DNA of 64,000 nucleotides from Larkinella insperata (GCF_026248825.1 NZ_CP110973.1:2065001-2129000), one strand, 5' to 3'; counted from the first letter of the stretch, positions 40,479 to 50,648 are shown. Notes: generated by a model not told the origin, from the sequence alone. Program-made: numbers and translations.

Positions 40479-40904
40479 ATGCCTACGATACAACAATTAG
40501 TACGCAAGGGCCGCGAAAAGCTGACATTCAAATCGAAGTCACCGGCGCTGGACTCTTGCCCACAACGTCGTGGCGTGTGTACGCGCGTGTACACCACCAC
40601 CCCCAAGAAGCCAAACTCGGCTTTGCGTAAAGTAGCCCGTGTGCGTCTGTCGCACGGCAAAGAAGTGAACGCCTATATTCCGGGCGAAGGCCACAACCTG
40701 CAGGAGCACTCCATCGTGCTGGTGCGCGGTGGTCGGGTAAAAGACCTTCCAGGGGTTCGTTACCACATCGTTCGGGGTGCGCTTGATACCGCCGGTGTAA
40801 ACGGCCGGAAACAGGCTCGTTCGAAGTACGGTGCAAAACGTCCGAAACCAGGTCAGGTAGCGGCTCCGACGAAAGGCGGAAAAGGAGGAGGTAAGAAAAA
40901 ATAA
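40479..40904 (+). CDS. rpsL: 30S ribosomal protein S12
   Basis: Decoding-centre protein of 141 residues. QQLVRKGREKL, the TTTPKKPNSALRKVARVRL loop and VRGGRVKDLPGVRYHIVRG are fully conserved. The lysines that decide streptomycin sensitivity (in PKKPNS and RVKDLPG) are the wild-type residues. The C-terminus is extended by a basic, glycine-rich tail (APTKGGKGGGKKK), common in Bacteroidota. First gene of the str operon with rpsG; fusA and tuf are not next, since the operon ends after rpsG. Confidence 0.99.
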   Translation: MPTIQQLVRKGREKLTFKSKSPALDSCPQRRGVCTRVYTTTPKKPNSALRKVARVRLSHGKEVNAYIPGEGHNLQEHSIVLVRGGRVKDLPGVRYHIVRGALDTAGVNGRKQARSKYGAKRPKPGQVAAPTKGGKGGGKKK

Positions 40905-40981
40905 GTTACCCCTTCATTTTAAATTGACTGAGCGTTGAAAAGATGCGCAGCGCTTAGAGTAAGATTTATCATCTGAAGATC

Positions 40982-41449
40982 ATGAGAAAGGCAAAACCAA
41001 AAAAGAGATACGTATTACCCGATCCTAAATTCAAGGAGACGCTGGTAACGAAATTTGTAAACAACCTCATGTACGAAGGGAAAAAGAGCCTTTCGTACGC
41101 CATTTTCTACGACGCGCTCGAGCTGGTTGAGAAAAAAACCAACGACAACGGTCTGGATATATGGAAAAAGGCGTTGAACAACGTAATGCCTTCAGTTGAG
41201 GTAAAAAGCCGTCGGGTGGGTGGTGCAACATTCCAGGTTCCAACGGAAGTGCGTCCTGATCGCAAAGTATCAGTAGGCATGAAATGGCTGATCAAGTATG
41301 CCCGTTCACGTGGTGAGAAAACCATGGTAGATCGTTTGGCTGCGGAAATCATAGCCGCATCAAAAGGTGAAGGCGCTGCCGTTAAGAAGAAGGATGACAC
41401 GCACCGGATGGCTGAAGCCAACAAGGCTTTCTCGCACTTCCGGTTCTAA
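40982..41449 (+). CDS. rpsG: 30S ribosomal protein S7
   Basis: 16S rRNA assembly-initiating protein of 155 residues. The conserved start MRKAKPKKRYVLPDPKF, KFVNNLMYEGKKSLSYAIFYDAL, NVMPSVEVKSRRVGGATFQVPTEVRPDRK and the C-terminal MAEANKAFSHFRF are all present. It follows rpsL after 77 nt and ends with a strong terminator, so fusA is not co-transcribed in this window as it is in many other bacteria. Confidence 0.99.
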   Translation: MRKAKPKKRYVLPDPKFKETLVTKFVNNLMYEGKKSLSYAIFYDALELVEKKTNDNGLDIWKKALNNVMPSVEVKSRRVGGATFQVPTEVRPDRKVSVGMKWLIKYARSRGEKTMVDRLAAEIIAASKGEGAAVKKKDDTHRMAEANKAFSHFRF

Positions 41450-41470
41450 TCCAACCGAGTTCGATTTATC

Positions 41471-41501
41471 AAAAAGGCCGCTCATTCCGAGTGGCCTTTT
41501 T
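41471..41501. terminator. terminator between rpsG and the converging regulator
   Basis: aaaaaggcc..ctc (41471-41483) pairs with gag.ggccttttt (41489-41501), one G-T pair within, loop attcc. The A- and T-rich ends let it work in both directions, for rpsG (plus) and the regulator gene (minus, stop at 41504). Confidence 0.9.
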
Positions 41502-41503
41502 GT

Positions 41504-44284
41504 TTAGAATGCCATCATAAATTCATTCAGGTTGGCTTCCGGTTCCAGATTCAACCGTTTCCGAAGTCGATACCGTTTCAGTTCAACCCCGCGTACGGTA
41601 ATGTTGAGAAGTTTGGCGACCTCCTTGCTCGAAAGGTTCATGCGCAGGTAAGCCGCCAGCCGCAGGTCGTCGGGTGTCAACCCACTGTACTGACTGAGCA
41701 GCTGCTTGAAAAACTGCTCGTGGACCTTGTTAAAATTCTTCTCAAACACTTTCCAGTCCTGCCGGCTTGAAAGATTGGAATCAATCAGCTTGATCAATTG
41801 GTTAATATGTCCCGTCGCCCGATCAATGGCTTGCCGTTGCTGCACTTCGTCTTTCAGCTTCTCAACTTCGTCTTTTAACTTGATTAACAGGTCATTCTTG
41901 TGAATCAGATTCATAGTGGTGTTGGCGAGCTCTTCGGCTTTTCCAATGACATCCTGTTCCAGCTTTTCCTTTTGAAGCTGAATCATTTGCTGCCGGTGCC
42001 GTTCCTGCTCGCGGGCCAGCTTTTCCTCCATTTGCTGCCGTACTTTCAACTGGTGGGCGCTCACCTGTCGGCGGTGAACGTAAAAGCTCAGACCAACCGT
42101 CCCGCAAAGCAGCAAAAAATAACTCCAGTAAGCCCACGGGCTCTGGTACCAGGGCGGTAAAATTTCAAATGGTAGGGCTGTAAACGTACCGTCGGTGCTG
42201 GACCTTACCTGAAACGAGTATCGACCCGGCGGTAAGCTGGCGTAGTCTTTTTCGGCAACCCGGCTGAAATCAGACCAGTGATCGTCCAGTCCCACCAGTC
42301 GGTAACTGAACAGCGGCTCCTGAATCGACTCGGGTAAGCTAAACTGAAGGACGAGGTGATTTTCTTCGGCATCCAGAATCGGCGATGTTGACAACAGAGC
42401 AGCGGCATCACGAAACGTAAAGAACCGTTGTTCCGAGCCACTTACCACGGCTAGTTGCCGGATCAGCGGTTTTGTGGTCAGTTGCCGGTTACTCACCGTC
42501 AAAATTTCCTGGCGTGGCAGGAGGGCATACCCTTTTTCAAAGCACAACAGGTAATAAGCCGAGTCGAGCGGCACGATGTTTTCGTAGTCATCCATCCAGG
42601 AAAAATTGCTGACGGCAAACTCGGCTTTCAGGCCGTCGGGTCTGGCTACGAGCAGATTACCGTCCTGCCGCAGAAAGAGAAGTTCGTTTTTCCAGCCCGC
42701 AAAAACCCGCCGGATACCGCCGGAAATCCGAAAGTTGCGTTTCAGTTGTTCGTCTTTTGGATACGTTGGCGCCCACTTTAACCCGCTTACCTTCCGCAGA
42801 TCGGGCGACAGTTTAACGGCATACACTCCATTATGAGCGTGGCGCAGCCAGATCTGACCGGCCGAATCTTCCCAAATTTCCCGGATGGGTTCGTTGAAGC
42901 CGCTTACCGTATGGCTAAACTGCCATCGTCCGTTACCGTCGCGCTGATAAACACACAGCCCCGTATAGGTTCCCTGGAGGGCCAATCCAGGACGGGAAGC
43001 CAGCGGATGCAGTCGCCAGCCACCCGCCTGTTGGGATAGCCGCTCCCAGCCACCGTCGGCCGCAATCCGGTACGTACCCGAATTGTGTCCGCACAGCAGT
43101 TGATCGTCCAGAACCGTTAAATCCCAGACCTGCCCCTGCGATCCTTCAACGAGGTGATAAACCGGCATCCCGGAAGGGAGAAAGTCGCTCCAGTAAACCC
43201 CGTGATTCGTACCTAAATAGAGCTTGTTGTGATACAGAACGGCATCGTAAGGGGTACCCAGCTGCCCGTTGGGATCGCTGTAATATTTCAGCGGGTAACT
43301 GAAAGAAATGGCGTCAATGCCGTCATCGAGTCCAGCCCATAAATTTTCCCGTTGGTCGAGCGTCAGCGAAAGGACGGTGTTATTTTGCAAACCTTCCCGC
43401 TGATTGGCGGAATACAGAATCGCTCCGGTGGTGTCCGTCACAACGATGCCGTTCAGAATGGTACCAAAAGCGTAGCGCCCATCCGGCAATGCCAGGCCTT
43501 TATTACACTGATACCGTTGCAGCAACTGACTGGCCGCGTGTTGAAAGCGGGCAAGCCGTCCATTGCGGTAACTAAACAACCCGTGGTCGTGCGTACCAAT
43601 CAACAAACCGTCTGACCCAAGCGGCAGGATGGCATGAACCGCCGTTGTAGCCAACGATGCGGTGCCGGGAAGCGGCACAAACTTTCCATGGATCATTTCA
43701 TACAAACCGCTTCCAATGGCCTGCAGGTAGTAGCGATTCTTGACGGCGTACAGAAAAAGGACGTTGCCCGGCAGATGAAGTTCTTCCATGCGGCCAAGGC
43801 GGTAAAGAAAGGCGGTTGAGAAAGACTGAAAGAAAACGAAATCCGGGCCGACGACGATATTCCAGATTTCTTCCTTCGCAAACCGCTTGCTGCGAATCAG
43901 CGTCGTCAAAGAATGATACTGAAGCTCGCCGGTTCGGTTGGCCTGCCAGTAGCCAATTTCGCCCAGCCCACCCGTAAAGATTTTCCCCCGCTGGTCTACC
44001 GCTATAGCACGGACAATCGCCTGCCTGGGAAGCCGGTAAAGTTTCCACCGGGTTCCATCAAATTCCAGCAGACCCTTGGAATTTCCGGCGTATAGAAATC
44101 CCGTCGTTGTATCCTGGCAGAGTGACCAGTTTTGGTTGTAAGCCTGGTAGTCCTGTTTGGAAAAATTACGGATGAAAGGAGCAAAGAAGCGATTCTCAGA
44201 AGCCGGAGCCGCAGCCGCTCCTGACAAGATAAAGAACCAGACAAGTGCAAGAAAATACTTATCCGGCCGATTAAAGAAACTCAT
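41504..44284 (-). CDS. membrane-spanning propeller sensor with LuxR-type HTH
   Basis: A 926-residue one-component regulator. Signal peptide or anchor at 1-25, then periplasmic seven-blade propeller repeats (GNSKGLLEFDGTRWKLYRLP, LWAGLDDGIDAIS, LYLGTNHGVYWSD), a Y_Y_Y domain near residues 650-715 (YRLVGLDDHWSDFS..YASLPPGRYSFQVRS), a transmembrane helix (about 728-750), a long coiled coil and a C-terminal LuxR-type helix-turn-helix (LTPDDLRLAAYLRMNLSSKEVAKLLNITVRGVELKRYRLRKRL). No kinase or receiver domain is present. It is divergent from susC and is the likely sensor-activator of this polysaccharide locus. Confidence 0.9.
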   Translation of the reverse strand: MSFFNRPDKYFLALVWFFILSGAAAAPASENRFFAPFIRNFSKQDYQAYNQNWSLCQDTTTGFLYAGNSKGLLEFDGTRWKLYRLPRQAIVRAIAVDQRGKIFTGGLGEIGYWQANRTGELQYHSLTTLIRSKRFAKEEIWNIVVGPDFVFFQSFSTAFLYRLGRMEELHLPGNVLFLYAVKNRYYLQAIGSGLYEMIHGKFVPLPGTASLATTAVHAILPLGSDGLLIGTHDHGLFSYRNGRLARFQHAASQLLQRYQCNKGLALPDGRYAFGTILNGIVVTDTTGAILYSANQREGLQNNTVLSLTLDQRENLWAGLDDGIDAISFSYPLKYYSDPNGQLGTPYDAVLYHNKLYLGTNHGVYWSDFLPSGMPVYHLVEGSQGQVWDLTVLDDQLLCGHNSGTYRIAADGGWERLSQQAGGWRLHPLASRPGLALQGTYTGLCVYQRDGNGRWQFSHTVSGFNEPIREIWEDSAGQIWLRHAHNGVYAVKLSPDLRKVSGLKWAPTYPKDEQLKRNFRISGGIRRVFAGWKNELLFLRQDGNLLVARPDGLKAEFAVSNFSWMDDYENIVPLDSAYYLLCFEKGYALLPRQEILTVSNRQLTTKPLIRQLAVVSGSEQRFFTFRDAAALLSTSPILDAEENHLVLQFSLPESIQEPLFSYRLVGLDDHWSDFSRVAEKDYASLPPGRYSFQVRSSTDGTFTALPFEILPPWYQSPWAYWSYFLLLCGTVGLSFYVHRRQVSAHQLKVRQQMEEKLAREQERHRQQMIQLQKEKLEQDVIGKAEELANTTMNLIHKNDLLIKLKDEVEKLKDEVQQRQAIDRATGHINQLIKLIDSNLSSRQDWKVFEKNFNKVHEQFFKQLLSQYSGLTPDDLRLAAYLRMNLSSKEVAKLLNITVRGVELKRYRLRKRLNLEPEANLNEFMMAF

Positions 44285-44427
44285 GGTGATGGGTAACGGA
44301 AATTCTCGAAAAAATTTGCTAAAGGTACAACAGCTTCACTGCTAATGCATAAGGAAAGAAAATAAACCTATAAAGAGTGGTGTAACTACAAAATTAGTTA
44401 AAATGATGTAGTAGTGATGTACCGGTT

Positions 44428-44463
44428 TTGTAACACTATACGGCACCAGTTAGTTTATATTTG
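44428..44463 (+). promoter_or_regulatory. susC promoter
   Basis: TATATTTG (44456-44463) is a perfect -7 box, with TTG (44428-44430) 25 nt upstream, slightly longer than usual. It lies 35 nt before the susC ATG. A weak inverted repeat (actaca..tgtagt, near 44383-44412) upstream may bind the divergent regulator. Confidence 0.6.
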
Positions 44464-44498
44464 AGCTTCAAATAATAAAATAATTTACAGGAAAAGTT

Positions 44499-47462
44499 AT
44501 GAAGAGGAGTATACAGCTTTTGACGCTACTCTTGCTACTGGTAACCCAAGCCTGGGCACAGCAAAGAGTCAGTGGGCGAGTGACTGATAGCGAAGGGACC
44601 GGCCTTCCGGGGGTGAGTGTTCAAGTTAAAAACACAACGCAGGGCGCCAATACCGACGCTAATGGGCAGTATAGCATTGAAGCCAATCAGGGTGATGTGC
44701 TGGTATTTAGTTTTATCGGCATGAAGACGGCCGAGCGCAGCGTAAGCGGTTCATCGCTGGATATTCAGTTGGAGGAAGATGTTACCACCCTAACGGAAGT
44801 TGTTGCGGTCGGGTACGGGGTTCAGCGGAAAGCAGACGTAACAGGTTCTATTTCGTCGGTCAAAGCCCAGGACATTGCCAGTCGACCGGTGGCTTCGGCT
44901 ACGCAGGCGCTACAGGGCAAAGCCGCTGGGGTATTGATCACGACCAACCAGGGCTTACCGGGCGCAGCTCCGAACGTGCGGATTCGGGGTGTTGGAACCG
45001 TGGGAAACAGTAACCCGCTGTACGTGGTCGACGGTATGTTTGTGGACGACATCCGGTTTCTAAACCCTTCCGATATTCAGTCCATCGATGTCCTGAAAGA
45101 TGCCTCTTCGCTGGCCATCTACGGAGTACGGGGTGCTAACGGGGTGGTGCTTATTACAACGAAAGGCGGCAAATCGGGCCGTACCGCCTTCAATTATGAA
45201 GGTTTCGCGGGCGTCACGCAACTCAGTAAAAAGCTAAAAATGACCAACGCCAGCGAATTTGCCACGCTGGTGAACGAAGTGGCGGTGAACGAGGGCGGGC
45301 AACCCAAGTTTCCAAACCCCGGCTCGCTGGGGGCCGGAACCGACTGGTTTGATTACATCTTCCGTACAGGTAGCATTCAAAACCACCAGATTACGGCTTC
45401 GGGCGGCAATGAGCGGGTGACGTTTAACGCGAGCGGAAGCTATTACGACGAAAAAGGGATCGTTCAGCAATCGGCCTATAACCGCTTGACGTTCCGGGTG
45501 AACAATACGTATAAACTGACGAGCAATTTCCGGCTTGGTAACAACCTAGCTTTCTCGCGGTCGCAGTCCAACAACATACCCGGCGGTATAGTACAAACGG
45601 CTTACAATGCCGACCCGACCATCGCGCCCATGAACGCCAACGGTTCTTACGGTTTTTCGAGCGTCAGCACCGTCGCCAACCCGGCGGCTACGCTGGCTTA
45701 TGAAACTGATAACATCGTGAAAAGCGGTCAGTTAGTCGGTAATATCTACGGCGAACTGGATTTTCTGAAATCGTTCACCCTGCGTTCCAGCTTTGGGGTG
45801 GATCTGGGTCTGAACAATACCGGAATTTACCTGCCGCAGTATTTTGTTTCGGCCAGCCAGCGGAACGATCAGAGCAAACTGACGCGCGAATACGGTCTGA
45901 ATACCACCTGGCTGTGGGAAAACACCCTGACATTTAATCGGACGTTTGGCAAAATCCATAACATTAATGCCCTGTTCGGAGCAACTGCCCAGAACACCCG
46001 GGCCGATTTCCTGCAGGGAATCCGGTTTAACGTACCGGGTTACAGCAACGATGTGAAATTCCTTTCGCTGGGAAGTACCGTCGGGGCACAGACAACGGAC
46101 GTTCCGAGTTATGAATTTACGTACGCGTCCTACCTGTTTCGGGTGAATTACAACCTGATGGACCGCTACCTGTTGACGCTGAGTCTCCGGCGGGATGGAT
46201 CGTCGCGTTTTCCGCCCGAAAGCCGGTGGGCAACGTTTCCGGCCGTTGGTTTGGGCTGGCGGATCATCGACGAATCGTTTATGAAAAACCAGCAGTTATT
46301 CAGCAACCTGAAATTGCGCGCCAGTTACGGAAAGCTGGGGAACACCAACATTCCTAACTACCTGTATTATTCCCGGATCACCAGCGGGTTGAACGGCATC
46401 TTCGGACCCGGGCAGAACATCCAGCAGGGAGCCACACTGGAAGGAATCAACACCTCTAACCTGATCTGGGAAACCGTAACCCAAACCGATATTGGTCTGG
46501 AAATGGGCTTCCTGAATAACCGGCTGACGGCGGAGATTGACTACTACAACCGGCAGACGTCCGACATGATTCTGAACGTTAACATCGGAAACGGTCGACA
46601 GGTACAGGCCAACGCTGCCAGCGCCTACAACCGGGGCTTTGAATTGACGGCGGGCTGGAATGATAACGTTGGCGATCTGAAATACAGCCTGAATGCCAAC
46701 CTGACGACGGTACAGAACGAAGTCACCAACCTCGGTAATGGCGGTATTCCCATCATCGGCGGTAGCCTCGGTAACGGCCGGACGGCTACGCTGACGGATG
46801 TAGGTCGGCCTATTGGGGCCTTCTACGGCTATCGCATGGTTGGCGTTTTCCAGACGGCGGATGAAGTGCGGGGCAGTGCACAACCCGGCGCGCAGCCCGG
46901 TGACCTGCGGTATGAAGACGTTAACAGCGACGGGGTCATCAATGGCGACGACCGCGTTTACCTGGGAACGCCCATCCCAAAAATGTTCTGGGGCTTTAAT
47001 ACCAACTTTTCTTTCAAAGGCTTCGATCTGGGAATCGACTTTCAGGGATCACACGGGAACAAGATCTACAACGGTCGGCGGGCCGTGCGTTTCGGAAACG
47101 AAAACTACGAGCGGATCGCCCTGGAACGCTGGACCCCGCAAAACCCGTCGAATACGCAGCCACGCTTGACCAACGGCGGCCAGAACTATGAGGTGTCGGA
47201 TTACTTCATCGAGAGCGGCTCTTTCGTACGGATTCGGAACATTCAGATTGGTTACACCCTGCCGTCGACGCTGCTGAGTTCGATCGGTATCCGTTCCGTC
47301 CGGGCGTACGTCAATGCATTGAACCCGGTTACGTTCACCAATTATTCCGGATTCTCGCCGGAAGTGGGCGGCAACGAAGGCAGCACTTTGAGCCGGGGTG
47401 TTGATCTGGACGTGGTACCGGTTTACCGGACAACGACCGTTGGATTACAAATTGGCTTCTAA
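44499..47462 (+). CDS. SusC/RagA family TonB-linked outer-membrane protein (PUL 1)
   Basis: Outer-membrane glycan importer of 987 residues. Signal peptide to QAWAQ, a carboxypeptidase-like domain (VSGRVTDSEGTGLPGVSVQVKNTTQGANTDANGQYSI), a TonB-box region with LTEVVAVGYGVQRKADVTGSIS, the plug (RPVASATQALQGKAAGVLITTNQG, VRIRGVGTVGNSNPLYVVDG, DVLKDASSLAIYGVRGANGVVLITTK) and a barrel ending VYRTTTVGLQIGF. It works with the SusD partner 19 nt downstream. Neighbouring hydrolases suggest beta-1,2-glucan oligosaccharides as cargo. Confidence 0.97.
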   Translation: MKRSIQLLTLLLLLVTQAWAQQRVSGRVTDSEGTGLPGVSVQVKNTTQGANTDANGQYSIEANQGDVLVFSFIGMKTAERSVSGSSLDIQLEEDVTTLTEVVAVGYGVQRKADVTGSISSVKAQDIASRPVASATQALQGKAAGVLITTNQGLPGAAPNVRIRGVGTVGNSNPLYVVDGMFVDDIRFLNPSDIQSIDVLKDASSLAIYGVRGANGVVLITTKGGKSGRTAFNYEGFAGVTQLSKKLKMTNASEFATLVNEVAVNEGGQPKFPNPGSLGAGTDWFDYIFRTGSIQNHQITASGGNERVTFNASGSYYDEKGIVQQSAYNRLTFRVNNTYKLTSNFRLGNNLAFSRSQSNNIPGGIVQTAYNADPTIAPMNANGSYGFSSVSTVANPAATLAYETDNIVKSGQLVGNIYGELDFLKSFTLRSSFGVDLGLNNTGIYLPQYFVSASQRNDQSKLTREYGLNTTWLWENTLTFNRTFGKIHNINALFGATAQNTRADFLQGIRFNVPGYSNDVKFLSLGSTVGAQTTDVPSYEFTYASYLFRVNYNLMDRYLLTLSLRRDGSSRFPPESRWATFPAVGLGWRIIDESFMKNQQLFSNLKLRASYGKLGNTNIPNYLYYSRITSGLNGIFGPGQNIQQGATLEGINTSNLIWETVTQTDIGLEMGFLNNRLTAEIDYYNRQTSDMILNVNIGNGRQVQANAASAYNRGFELTAGWNDNVGDLKYSLNANLTTVQNEVTNLGNGGIPIIGGSLGNGRTATLTDVGRPIGAFYGYRMVGVFQTADEVRGSAQPGAQPGDLRYEDVNSDGVINGDDRVYLGTPIPKMFWGFNTNFSFKGFDLGIDFQGSHGNKIYNGRRAVRFGNENYERIALERWTPQNPSNTQPRLTNGGQNYEVSDYFIESGSFVRIRNIQIGYTLPSTLLSSIGIRSVRAYVNALNPVTFTNYSGFSPEVGGNEGSTLSRGVDLDVVPVYRTTTVGLQIGF

Positions 47463-47481
47463 ATTTTAATAGGCAACAACC

Positions 47482-48960
47482 ATGATTTCCATATCAAAAC
47501 AGTTTTTAAGAATTGCCTTGGCGAGTTCCCTGCTGTTGGTAGGGCAGGGCTGTAGTGAAGAGTTTCTGGAGAAAAGGCCGCAGGGTGAACTGGTCACTGA
47601 CGACTTTTTCAACAGCCAGGAAGGGGCCGTTCAGGCTACCAACGCCATCTATTGGCAGCTTCGCCAGTGGCCAACGCACGTGTTTGCGTTCCTGGCCGTG
47701 TCGAGTATGACCTCCGACGATGCTGAGAAAGGCAGCGAACCGGGCGATGCGGTTTTCCTGAGCGAATTTGATATGTTCACCCTAACGTCGACCAACGGCG
47801 GGGTAAACGATTTTTGGAGCGGGCAATACCTCGGCATTGCGAAAGCTAACCAGGTAATTGAGCGGGTTCCGGCCATTGCAATGGACGAAACCCTGAAGGC
47901 GCGTCTGATCGGTGAAGCGAAGATGATTCGGGCGTACCTGTATTTTAACCTCGTCCGGACATTCGGTGGTGTTCCCCTGATTACGCAGCTTCAGGGTGAT
48001 GACGCCCCGGCGGTGCCGCGGTCAACCAGCGCGGAGATTTACGCTCAAATCGAAAAAGATCTGAACGACGCCATTGCCGCACTGCCGGAGAAATCCGCTT
48101 ACGCAGCGACGGATCTGGGCCGGGCCACCAAAGGAGCCGCCAAAGGCTGGCTGGCAAAGGTATCTATGTACCAGGGCAAATGGAGCGAAGTACTGCGGCT
48201 AACCAACGAAATCATGCAGTCGGGCCAGTACGACCTGAAAACGCCCTACAACGTGATCTTTACCGAAGCTGGCGAAAACTCATCAGAGTCGTTGTTTGAA
48301 GTACAGGCTGCCGCCCTGCCGCAGGGGGGCGGTGGATCGCAGTACGCCGAGGTGCAGAGTGTACGCGGCCAATTCGGCTGGGGCTTCAACGTGCCGTCTG
48401 AAGATCTGGTGAAAGCCTACGAACCCGGCGATCCGCGCAAAGACGCGACCATTATCGAGCGGGGCGAAACCATGCCCGACGGGGTGGTTATCATCTCGAA
48501 CGCGGTCAACCCGTATTACAACCAGAAAGCGTATGTAGCTCAGAACGAGACGAGATCACCCAACGGTTTGGGGGATGCCAACAAAAACATCCGCTTGTTA
48601 CGCTATGCCGACATCGTGCTGATGAACGCCGAAGCCGCCAACGAGCTGAACCAGTCGCAGCAGGCCGTTACTTCGCTCAACTCCGTTCGGGCGCGGGCGC
48701 GGGGCAACAACACCGGCATTCTGCCCAATGTAACTTTCACCAGCAAAGAACAACTCAGAGCGGCCATCTGGAAAGAACGCCGGGTGGAGCTGGCGATGGA
48801 GCACGACCGTTTCTGGGATCTGGTTCGGCAGGGCCGGGCGGATACGGTATTGCGGGCACTGGGTAAACAGTTTGTAAAAGGGAAAAGCGAACTGATGCCG
48901 ATTCCGCAGCCGCAGATTGATGCCAGCGGGGGCGTTCTGACCCAAAACCCAGGCTATTAA
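47482..48960 (+). CDS. RagB/SusD family nutrient-uptake lipoprotein (PUL 1)
   Basis: Surface glycan-binding lipoprotein of 492 residues that forms the lid on SusC. Lipobox VGQGC, then EEFLEKRPQGELVTDDFFNSQEGAVQATNAIYWQL, the TPR-like helices (GEAKMIRAYLYFNLVRTFGGVPLI, AAKGWLAKVSMYQGKW) and the SusD C-terminus (NIRLLRYADIVLMNAEAANEL, IWKERRVELAMEHDRFWDLVRQGRAD, ..LTQNPGY). Co-transcribed with susC and the two hydrolases. Confidence 0.96.
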   Translation: MISISKQFLRIALASSLLLVGQGCSEEFLEKRPQGELVTDDFFNSQEGAVQATNAIYWQLRQWPTHVFAFLAVSSMTSDDAEKGSEPGDAVFLSEFDMFTLTSTNGGVNDFWSGQYLGIAKANQVIERVPAIAMDETLKARLIGEAKMIRAYLYFNLVRTFGGVPLITQLQGDDAPAVPRSTSAEIYAQIEKDLNDAIAALPEKSAYAATDLGRATKGAAKGWLAKVSMYQGKWSEVLRLTNEIMQSGQYDLKTPYNVIFTEAGENSSESLFEVQAAALPQGGGGSQYAEVQSVRGQFGWGFNVPSEDLVKAYEPGDPRKDATIIERGETMPDGVVIISNAVNPYYNQKAYVAQNETRSPNGLGDANKNIRLLRYADIVLMNAEAANELNQSQQAVTSLNSVRARARGNNTGILPNVTFTSKEQLRAAIWKERRVELAMEHDRFWDLVRQGRADTVLRALGKQFVKGKSELMPIPQPQIDASGGVLTQNPGY

Positions 48961-49043
48961 GTAACACTTATTTTGCATAAACCAAGTGCCGAAGAGGCTA
49001 TAGCGATTTGTTTATAGCCTCTTTTCTTTTAAACAGCAACCGA

Positions 49044-50648
49044 ATGAAACACATAAAAATAGTTTTCCTCTTTTTACCGGCTTTAATCAGCCAACTGGCC
49101 TGCCGGGCGCAATCGACTCCCCCGGCAACGGGCGTTGCCAACGAATACAGCGAATACATGGAAACCGTCCAGAAAGCCACGTTTGGCTATTTCTGGGACT
49201 TTGCTCATCCGGTCTCCGGGCTGGCTCCCGAACGAACGGCCACGCCCAACGTAGTGACAACGGGCGGAACGGGGTTTGGCATCATGGCCATCGTCGTTGG
49301 GGCCGACCGCCGGTGGGTAAGCCGCGCCGAAGCCGTTCAGCGGTTGCAGAAGATGGTCGGTTTTCTGGAAAAAGCTGATCGGTTTCACGGCGTATGGCCG
49401 CACTGGCTGGATGGCAACTCAGGGAAAGTCATTCCGTTTTCGCAGTACGACAACGGGGGCGATCTGGTCGAGACGGCTTTTCTGGTCAACGGTTTGCTGA
49501 GCGCCCGGGCATATTTTGACAGGGCAGCCGGGGCCGAAAAAGACCTGCGCCAACGAATCGATAAACTCTGGCGTGAAGTGGAATGGGACTGGTACGTCCG
49601 CGACGGCAAACTGCTCTGGCACTGGTCGCCGAATCACGAATGGAAAATGAACCACCCGCTGCGGGGCCACGACGAAACCCTGATCACGTATGTGCTGGCG
49701 CTGGGATCACCGACGCACGCCATCAAACCGGAAGTTTATCAGAATACCTACAAGCAGAGTGACCATTACGTCAACAACCAGACTTACTTTGGTTACAAGC
49801 TTCCGCTGGGTTTTCCGATGGGTGGGCCGTTGTTCTTCACGCATTATTCGTTTCTAAGCCTTGACCCGCGGCTGATGCAGGATGAGCAGACAAACTACTG
49901 GCAGCAGAACATGAACCACACGCTCATCAACCGGGCGCACTGCCTGCAACCCCGCCAGGCTATGTTTGGCTACGGTCCGGGCAATTGGGGCCTGACCGCC
50001 AGCGACGACTATAATTTCTATGACGCCCACTCACCCACGAACGACAACGGTACCATCAGCCCAACGGCGGCCTTATCGTCTTTTCCGTATACGCCCTATT
50101 ATTCAATGCAGGTGTTGCGAAATCTCTACCTGCGGGAGGGCAACCGCCTGTTTGGATCCTACGGTTTTTACGACGCCTACAACAAAGGGTTAAACTGGTA
50201 CTCGAATCAGTACCTGGCGATTGACCAGGGGCCAATTGTGGTGATGATGGAAAACTACCGCTCCGGCCTGATCTGGAAACTGGGCGAGAAAACGCCCGAG
50301 TTGTGGACGGGTTTAACCAAAATGGGCATCAAAAAACCGGCGTATCCGACGGGTTTTTACTCCTACGCGCCCGACTTCCGCACCGGCTACATCGATCTCT
50401 GGAAACACCCTGATCGTGGAGCGTACGTACTGGATTTCGCGGTAAAAGGCGCTCAGCCCGTAACACTGACGGTGCGGGACGAGACCGGTCGGGAGGTGCA
50501 AAAATTAATCCATAACAAGACCTACCCCGAAGGAACGCACCAGTTGACGGCCCAGCTTCCGGACGGAAAGTACGAATTTGAATGGGCGCAGGGTGAGGCA
50601 AAGCAGCGTGTTAAGATTTCACTTCATCAAGGGGTAGATAATCAGTGA
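49044..50648 (+). CDS. GH144-type endo-beta-1,2-glucanase candidate (PF10091)
   Basis: A 534-residue lipoprotein or exported enzyme (LISQLACRAQ). It belongs to the glucoamylase-like PF10091 group, seen from METVQKATFGYFWDFAHPVSGLAPERT, TTGGTGFGIMAIVVGADRRW, GVWPHWLDGNSG.., QYDNGGDLVETAFLVNGLL, LLWHWSPNHEW, NWGLTASDDY and DQGPIVVMMENYRSGLIWKL. The characterised bacterial members are GH144 endo-beta-1,2-glucanases, first described from Chitinophaga. A short C-terminal beta domain (about 460-534) follows. ATG 49044 fits the signal peptide. Overall activity is by family; substrate is inferred. Confidence 0.85.
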   Translation: MKHIKIVFLFLPALISQLACRAQSTPPATGVANEYSEYMETVQKATFGYFWDFAHPVSGLAPERTATPNVVTTGGTGFGIMAIVVGADRRWVSRAEAVQRLQKMVGFLEKADRFHGVWPHWLDGNSGKVIPFSQYDNGGDLVETAFLVNGLLSARAYFDRAAGAEKDLRQRIDKLWREVEWDWYVRDGKLLWHWSPNHEWKMNHPLRGHDETLITYVLALGSPTHAIKPEVYQNTYKQSDHYVNNQTYFGYKLPLGFPMGGPLFFTHYSFLSLDPRLMQDEQTNYWQQNMNHTLINRAHCLQPRQAMFGYGPGNWGLTASDDYNFYDAHSPTNDNGTISPTAALSSFPYTPYYSMQVLRNLYLREGNRLFGSYGFYDAYNKGLNWYSNQYLAIDQGPIVVMMENYRSGLIWKLGEKTPELWTGLTKMGIKKPAYPTGFYSYAPDFRTGYIDLWKHPDRGAYVLDFAVKGAQPVTLTVRDETGREVQKLIHNKTYPEGTHQLTAQLPDGKYEFEWAQGEAKQRVKISLHQGVDNQ

